This document shows positions 32,183 through 36,884 of a stretch of 36,884 nucleotides of DNA, in pieces. Numbering within the stretch: the first letter of the stretch is position 1; each line of letters begins with the position of its first letter. The position numbers and the translations under genes are program-made. The DNA is from Bacteroidia bacterium (GTDB lineage: Bacteria; Bacteroidota; Bacteroidia; Bacteroidales; Prolixibacteraceae), in NCBI GenBank assembly GCA_026391315.1, contig JAPLDT010000100.1:1-36884 (forward strand), in the 5' to 3' direction. Under the pieces are notes generated by a model. That model saw only the letters and a program-made list of their open reading frames with translations, ran no database searches and was not told the DNA's origin.

Positions 32183-33784
32183 TTACTTTTTTACAGGTTT
32201 TACATTAGGAATTGCTCTGTTGACGAGGGTCAGGCCATCCGGCTTCATGGTCCAGTATTTGTTGACCATGTCGTCATCAGAGGTGTCAGTTGTGTTTTTA
32301 ACATCCCGGAGTATTGGTTTGACAGATTCATCGAGATAAATTGTCTTCCCAACCGGGATATATAATTTTAGATTGACGCGTTGATTTCTCCAGATTTTGG
32401 GAAGCAGATAAGAGCTTTGAACGTTGATCGTCGAATCTTTCATTTGGTAATTGAAAAGAATATCCTCTGCATTTTGTCTGGCGCTGGAAAGTGATGTTCC
32501 CCTTGATGTTTTGTTTATGAGGAGGTTAGCCTCTCTGTCATCATCTTTTTCGATCCTGAGTTCCGGAATACCGATTAAGACATCTACATCATTGAGTGTG
32601 CCAATTCTGAAGCGTTCAAAGTTCAGGTCCGGATCAATGATGGCATCCAGATCTTTCTCACTTTGTCCCTTTTTTGCACTGATGTAAATGGTATCAGAAG
32701 TCGTGACCAACTTTTCAGAATGGGTAACGGTTGATTGTTTGGTGAATTCGCCAAGTGTATTGCTTCCACTGATAATCAAGATAATAATTCCCACTACAAA
32801 CAACCCGCCAAAGATGGATCCAAAAACATGGTTGTGCGATTTAATGCGGAAAATCATTTTGATCCCGGCGTAGATGAGCATGACCAATGGAATTCCGATC
32901 ACCAGGGCAATACCGAAAGTCATCCAGGATAAGGTAGCTCCCGGGGCATAGAGATGTTCCATGAAGTTGAACCCGTTGTTGAAAGGCATTAATCCAATTA
33001 CATGATGGGAGGCAAACAGCAATGCAAACAAGACAATCAGGCATACTGCACCAACGATCAGGAATGGAATACCAATGATCACGAGAATGATTGTTCCCAA
33101 AACTTTAATGACAGAGAGAAGTGTATCGCCAAGATCACAAACATTGCTTCTGCCTTGGACATAAGCAGGGTGAGCGCGATAGTTCCTGAAGTTCTCTTTC
33201 ACATCCTGCATCTCCTCCTTGATGGATTTAGAGATGTTGTCGATGTTTACCTCTTCGCCCTTCATCTCCAGGCGTTGGGCTGTACTTGAGGCTTTTGGTA
33301 CCACGATCCACAGGACCAGGTAAATCAGCACACTGCTACCGATCGGAAAGAAGAAGACCAGCACAAAAATGATCCGTATGATCACAGGGTCCATGTTGAA
33401 ATAAGCTCCCAGGCCACTGCAAACGCCACCCAGCACTTTGTCGTCCGGATCACGGTACAAGCGTCTTCCGCCCCTTATTTTAAACGTTTTTTTATCGGAC
33501 ACGCGTTCCTTATCCTCCTCTTCGTTGGATATTGCTTCAGGTGTACCCATAATCACAATTACCTCATTCACGTGATCCAGATTGATTACCTCTCCACCGT
33601 TTTTGATTTTTTCGGCAAAAATCTCCGCGATTCTGGTTTCGATATCTTCGACAATCTCTTTGGCCTCGGCATCATTTCCAAAATGTCGGGTGATTTGGGT
33701 CAGATAAGCGTACAGTTTTTCATAGGCATCATCATCGATGTGGAAAACCGATCCGCTCAGGTTGATGGTCAACGTCTTTTTCAT
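32183..33784 (-). CDS. PspC-domain membrane protein
   Basis: A 533-residue inner-membrane protein. Residues 1-100 are a soluble domain (LTINLSGSVFHIDDDAYEKL, with a DIETRIAEIFAEKI helix) common at the N-terminus of Bacteroidota PspC proteins. A PspC domain spans about 105-165 (RLYRDPDDKVLGGVCSGLGA and a membrane helix). Three or more further helices follow at about 230-350, and a C-terminal soluble domain is probably periplasmic. PspC proteins take part in phage-shock-type envelope stress responses. It is upstream of DUF4252 and downstream of padR in the same direction, 150 bp apart because of the tandem repeat. PadR control is inferred. Confidence 0.85.
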   Translation of the reverse strand: MKKTLTINLSGSVFHIDDDAYEKLYAYLTQITRHFGNDAEAKEIVEDIETRIAEIFAEKIKNGGEVINLDHVNEVIVIMGTPEAISNEEEDKERVSDKKTFKIRGGRRLYRDPDDKVLGGVCSGLGAYFNMDPVIIRIIFVLVFFFPIGSSVLIYLVLWIVVPKASSTAQRLEMKGEEVNIDNISKSIKEEMQDVKENFRNYRAHPAYVQGRSNVCDLGDTLLSVIKVLGTIILVIIGIPFLIVGAVCLIVLFALLFASHHVIGLMPFNNGFNFMEHLYAPGATLSWMTFGIALVIGIPLVMLIYAGIKMIFRIKSHNHVFGSIFGGLFVVGIIILIISGSNTLGEFTKQSTVTHSEKLVTTSDTIYISAKKGQSEKDLDAIIDPDLNFERFRIGTLNDVDVLIGIPELRIEKDDDREANLLINKTSRGTSLSSARQNAEDILFNYQMKDSTINVQSSYLLPKIWRNQRVNLKLYIPVGKTIYLDESVKPILRDVKNTTDTSDDDMVNKYWTMKPDGLTLVNRAIPNVKPVKK

Positions 33785-33854
33785 TTTCTTGTTGTTTATC
33801 TTAGTTTTTAATATTTTTCTATTCTCATGACAGTTAGCTACTAACGCTACCCCT

Positions 33855-33952
33855 ACTTTATCCTTTTAACTTTATCCTTTTAACTTTATCCTTTTAACTT
33901 TATCCTTTTAACTTTATCCTTTTAACTTTATCCTTTATCCTTTATCCTTTTT
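33855..33952. repeat. Tandem 14-nt array (AGGATAAAGTTAAA) running into padR
   Basis: Five exact ACTTTATCCTTTTA units (33855-33924) are followed by a partial unit and then 7-nt TCCTTTA units. On the minus strand the unit is AGGATAAAGTTAAA. The array covers most of the gap between padR and the PspC gene, and its last 18 nt supply the padR stop codon and final five codons. The unit also occurs at 26150-26163 and 36649-36662. Confidence 0.9.
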
Positions 33953-34285
33953 CCCAGCATCATTCACTTTCAACTGTTGGATAGCCTCCACCAATTCAGC
34001 CCAGGAAACTTCAAGTTCTGTCAAAAAGGTTGTACCGACCGGTGTCAGTTCGTAGTATTTGCGTGGCGGACCTTGCAGCGACTCTTCCCAACGATAGGAG
34101 AGGTACCCGTCATTTTTCAGCCGGGTGAGCAAGGGGTAGAGTGTACCCTCCACAACAATCATTTGCGCCGCTTTTAACTCGCTGATGATGTCAGAAGCAT
34201 ACAGCGGTTTTTTGGAGAGGATCAGAAGTATGCAATACTCCAGGATACCTTTCCTCATCTGTGCCTTTGAATTGTCAATATTCAT
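33935..34285 (-). CDS. PadR-family transcriptional regulator
   Basis: A 116-residue winged-helix regulator with the PadR signature: LEYCILLILSKKPLYASDII, then VVEGTLYPLLTRLKNDGYLS and GPPRKYYELTPVGTTFL. A C-terminal helix mediates dimerisation. It likely controls its own promoter and the downstream PspC/DUF4252 genes, as such trios are usual in Bacteroidota. The C-terminus (KKDKG, stop) is encoded by repeat units of the downstream array, so the tail probably carries no function. A full promoter overlapped by a dyad is at 34381-34421. Confidence 0.9.
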   Translation of the reverse strand: MNIDNSKAQMRKGILEYCILLILSKKPLYASDIISELKAAQMIVVEGTLYPLLTRLKNDGYLSYRWEESLQGPPRKYYELTPVGTTFLTELEVSWAELVEAIQQLKVNDAGKKDKG

Positions 34286-34380
34286 TTTTGCTTCAATTAA
34301 ACTGTTTCAAAATTGCAATGTGCTACTTTTGACTAATATGTATCTGTAAGGTACTTTCCATTACACTGAAGTAGGTTATA

Positions 34381-34421
34381 CAAATATATATATTTATTAT
34401 TGTACCATGCAAGACATAGTA
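34381..34421 (-). promoter_or_regulatory. padR promoter with overlapping dyad (candidate PadR operator)
   Basis: On the minus strand TTG (34410-34412), a 21-nt spacer and TATATTTG (34381-34388) form a complete Bacteroidota promoter, giving a leader of about 90 nt. The imperfect dyad TACCATG-N5-CATAGTA (34403-34421, plus strand) spans the -33 element, a suitable place for autorepression. GTACCAT is also directly repeated at 34402-34408 and 34419-34425. Confidence 0.5.
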
Positions 34422-34578
34422 CCATAATTTTTTAAAATATTTTTTATCTATCAGAAAATCAGTAATATAATAATTGACAAAAGAATGTTCTGAAGTGATT
34501 TTTAGTGAATATTTTTGATAAAATATTTTTTTAGACCGGAATGGTCATCGTTTAATTCCCGAATTTTGGATTTTGGAT

Positions 34579-34660
34579 GGCGCTTTGTGCCCTTTGTGTT
34601 GTACTTTGTGCCCTTTGTGGTTAAATTTTACCACGAAGAACACAAAAGAAAGCACAATGG
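34579..34660. repeat. CTTTGTGCC short-repeat array with inverted part
   Basis: CTTTGTGCC and CTTTGTGTT units (9-nt period) appear twice, followed by an imperfectly inverted ACCACGAAGAACACAAAAG. It lies in the 460-bp gap between padR and typA (34286-34745). Besides the padR promoter, this array and the typA terminator, I see no gene there; the 81-codon frame at 34515 is made of repeat and terminator sequence. Confidence 0.6.
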
Positions 34661-34671
34661 ACCCGAAGGGG

Positions 34672-34717
34672 AAAAAACAACAAACCCGAATCCTTTGAAG
34701 GAATCGGGTCTGTTGTT
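34672..34717 (-). terminator. Rho-independent terminator of typA
   Basis: Arms 34676-34693 and 34700-34717 form an 18-bp stem with two mismatches and loop TTTGAA. On the minus strand it runs into a six-T tract (34672-34677). It starts 29 bp after the typA stop. Confidence 0.85.
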
Positions 34718-34745
34718 ATGGTGGTTTCCCGGTAGGGGAGTGACT

Positions 34746-36548
34746 TTAGACGGTTTTTGAAGATCTCTTGCGTTCTATTTCGCTTAGTTTGATCTTTCGC
34801 AGTCGGATGGATTTTGGGGTGACCTCTACATATTCGTCCTTTTGGATGTATTCGAGCGCCTCCTCCAAACTAAATTTGATAGCCGGAGATAGTCTGATTT
34901 TATCGTCGGATCCGGAAGCACGCATGTTGGTGAGCTTCTTGGGTTTCGTCAGGTTGAGAACCAGATCGCCTTCGCGGTTGCTTTCCCCGCAGACCTGTCC
35001 TTCGTAAATTTCATCCTGCGGCTCGATAAAGTAACGGCCCCTGTCCGAAAGCTTGCCCAAAGAGTAAGCAAATGCGGTGCCGGTTTCCATGGCGATCAAT
35101 GAGCCATTTACGCGTGTCTCGATCGGTCCTTTGTATTTATCGTAGTGAAGGAAACGGTGGGACATGACGGCTTCGCCTTGTGTGGCTGTGAGCAGATTGG
35201 TACGCAGACCGATTATTCCTCTTGAAGGAACGTGAAATTCGAGGTGCGTGCGATCACCTTTGTGCTCCATGTTGATCATCTCACCTTTACGGCGAGTTAC
35301 AAAATCTATGGCGGTTCCGGCCATCTCGGCAGGAAGGTCGATATCAAGCAATTCGATCGGTTCATTACGCTGGCCGTCGATCTCTTTGTACAGAACCTGA
35401 GGCTGTCCGACCTGTAATTCGTAACCTTCGCGACGCATGGTTTCGATCAAAACGGAAAGGTGCAGAACACCGCGACCGTTAACATTCCACGAATCGGCCG
35501 AATCGGTTGGCTCGACACGCAGGGCCAGATTTTTCTCCAACTCACGTTCCAGACGTTCGTGGATGTGGCGGCTGGTGACAAATTTTCCCTCTTTGCCGTA
35601 AAAAGGCGAATTGTTGATGGTAAACAACATACTCATAGTTGGTTCATCAACATCGATGGGATCGAGCGCTTCAGGATTCTCGTAGTCGCAAATGGTATCT
35701 CCGATTTCAAAATCATCGATGCCTACCAGTGCACAGATATCTCCGTTGAGGGCAGTGGCAACTTTTTCGCGGCCCAAACCGGTGAAGACATGCAGCTCTT
35801 TGATTTTGGAACGGGTGATGGTTCCATCCCGTTTGACCAGTGAAACGTTCTGTCCCTCCTTGAGTTCGCCTCGGTGAATTCGACCTATCGCGATTCGTCC
35901 AATGTATTTGGAATAGTCGAGTGAGGTGATCAGCATCTGCGGTGTTCCTTCGTTTTCGGGTGGAGCAGGGATGTGTTCGAGGATGGCATCAAAAAGTGGC
36001 TCAATCGAAGTGGTAGGACTTTTCCAGTCGATACTCATCCAGTTTTGTTTGGCTGAGCCATATATAGTAGGAAAATCAAGCTGTTCTTCAGTTGCATCGA
36101 GGCTGTACATCAACTCGAAAACTTGTTCGTGAACGACGTCGGGGTGGCAGTTGGGCTTGTCTACCTTGTTGACGACTACTATGGGTTTCAATCCCAGTTC
36201 GATTGCTTTTTGAAGTACAAACCTTGTTTGAGGCATGGTACCTTCAAAGGCATCAACCAATAGCAACACACCGTCGGCCATGTTCAGCACCCGTTCAACC
36301 TCTCCGCCAAAGTCGGAGTGACCGGGGGTATCAATGATATTAATCTTAACTCCTTTGTACACCACCGATACGTTTTTTGCCAGGATAGTGATCCCCCTTT
36401 CGCGCTCCAAATCGTTTGAATCCAGAATTAATTCACCCGGATGTTGGTTGGAACGAAAAATGTTGGAATGCATGATCATCTTGTCTACCAGGGTCGTTTT
36501 ACCATGGTCAACGTGGGCAATGATGGCTATGTTTCTTATTTTTCGCAT
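34746..36548 (-). CDS. typA: Translational GTPase TypA/BipA
   Basis: Ribosome-associated GTPase needed for stress adaptation and 50S assembly. The 600-residue protein has G1 AHVDHGKTT (11-19), the effector segment ERERGITI, G3 DTPGHSDFGGEVERVL and G4 NKVDK. These are followed by the EF-G-like domains II, III and V and the TypA-specific C-terminus (GRYFIEPQDEIYEGQVCGES, LTNMRASGSDDKIRL). Length is normal. A -7 box lies 17 nt upstream and a strong terminator follows, so it is probably monocistronic. Confidence 0.97.
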   Translation of the reverse strand: MRKIRNIAIIAHVDHGKTTLVDKMIMHSNIFRSNQHPGELILDSNDLERERGITILAKNVSVVYKGVKINIIDTPGHSDFGGEVERVLNMADGVLLLVDAFEGTMPQTRFVLQKAIELGLKPIVVVNKVDKPNCHPDVVHEQVFELMYSLDATEEQLDFPTIYGSAKQNWMSIDWKSPTTSIEPLFDAILEHIPAPPENEGTPQMLITSLDYSKYIGRIAIGRIHRGELKEGQNVSLVKRDGTITRSKIKELHVFTGLGREKVATALNGDICALVGIDDFEIGDTICDYENPEALDPIDVDEPTMSMLFTINNSPFYGKEGKFVTSRHIHERLERELEKNLALRVEPTDSADSWNVNGRGVLHLSVLIETMRREGYELQVGQPQVLYKEIDGQRNEPIELLDIDLPAEMAGTAIDFVTRRKGEMINMEHKGDRTHLEFHVPSRGIIGLRTNLLTATQGEAVMSHRFLHYDKYKGPIETRVNGSLIAMETGTAFAYSLGKLSDRGRYFIEPQDEIYEGQVCGESNREGDLVLNLTKPKKLTNMRASGSDDKIRLSPAIKFSLEEALEYIQKDEYVEVTPKSIRLRKIKLSEIERKRSSKTV

Positions 36549-36564
36549 TTTACTAATTTGGGTG

Positions 36565-36572
36565 CAAAGATA
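36565..36572 (-). promoter_or_regulatory. Bacteroidota -7 box TATCTTTG for typA
   Basis: The minus-strand TATCTTTG matches TAnnTTTG and ends 16 nt before the typA ATG. A possible TTG lies 22 nt upstream, one beyond the usual 19-21 spacing. Confidence 0.5.
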
Positions 36573-36640
36573 GTCATTAATTCAGGGCTATGATCAAGGC
36601 TGCAAGATCATTCTGTTAAATTTACATTACCCTGGAAATT

Positions 36641-36675
36641 AAGGATAAAGGATAAAGTTAAAAGGATAAAGAGGG
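36641..36675. repeat. Tandem 7-nt array AAGGATA/AAGTTAA
   Basis: Five 7-nt units (AAGGATA, AAGGATA, AAGTTAA, AAGGATA, AAGAGGG) contain the 14-mer AGGATAAAGTTAAA shared with 26150 and 33855-33952. It is the only structure seen in 36573-36884 apart from the typA promoter; no gene is recognisable there, and the window ends in GCGCAAAGTTTGG-type repeat-like text. Confidence 0.65.
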
Positions 36676-36884
36676 ATACGTGCTGGGACAGGTTTTGTTA
36701 CGTTGGGGATGAAATAGATGGTGAGATGGGTTGATGATCTCTTTTATGCGACAATAAATTTACCGCAAAGTGATCTGGAGTTTAGAAACTCCAACCTCAG
36801 AACAGATAACTTTGGAACAAAAAGCAGCACATAAGAAACCTGTTAGCGATTGGTTGATGCAAACCCGCGCAAAGTTTGGTTCTG

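Noticed and set aside
33855-33952. CRISPR-like array
   Set aside because: Units are 14 or 7 nt with no spacers and no cas genes; it is a simple tandem repeat.
34515-34760. 81-codon plus-strand frame between padR and typA
   Set aside because: It is made of the CTTTGTG array and the typA terminator and runs into the typA end.

Overview
The window looks like chromosomal DNA of a Bacteroidota member, most likely a Bacteroidales/Marinilabiliales-type organism. The support is the gld genes (a GldF-GldG fusion, GldE, GldD), a DUF5686/CarboxypepD_reg outer-membrane protein, PspC/DUF4252/PadR proteins typical of the phylum, the small AURKAIP1/COX24-type basic protein, and several intergenic TAnnTTTG boxes, which is the -7 element of Bacteroidota promoters. 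No rRNA, tRNA, CRISPR array, transposase or integrase was recognised.

Layout. 1-408: intergenic repeats, including a perfect 24-bp inverted repeat. 409-6652 (minus): DUF5686 outer-membrane protein, bifunctional (p)ppGpp synthetase/hydrolase, family-4 glycosyltransferase. 6793-9012 (plus): surE, a small membrane protein, lpxB. 9174-16301 (plus): an AT-richer accessory cassette of XRE regulator, PLD-SNF2 helicase and Eco57I-like N6-adenine methyltransferase, with overlapping genes. 16323-21770 (plus): gldF-gldG fusion, dnaN, a DnaQ-type exonuclease, a fumarylacetoacetate-hydrolase-family enzyme. 21856-26056 (minus): the block mutY-ssb-gldE-gldD-phosphopantetheinyl transferase. 26200-28256 (plus): HU, a 30-residue ribosomal-type basic protein, RNase E/G. 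28485-31601: cysteine hydrolase, smpB (minus), miaA, methionine aminopeptidase. 31678-36548 (minus): DUF4252, PspC, PadR, typA.

Most genes are housekeeping: stringent response, lipid A, DNA replication and repair, RNA processing, ribosome rescue and protein maturation. The clear accessory element is the 7-kb cassette, read here as a restriction-modification-like phage defence system. The methyltransferase would mark the host. The helicase, with an N-terminal HKD half-site, would be the translocase/nuclease. The XRE protein would be a controller. It sits between lpxB and the gld/dnaN block, and the target-recognition end of the methyltransferase is far more AT-rich than its catalytic core.

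The second notable layer is intergenic. Several unrelated families of very short-period arrays (9-nt or 7-nt units), often folded into long inverted repeats, lie in the gaps. A sequence of about 95 bp in front of dnaN recurs in front of miaA, ending at the start codon in both.
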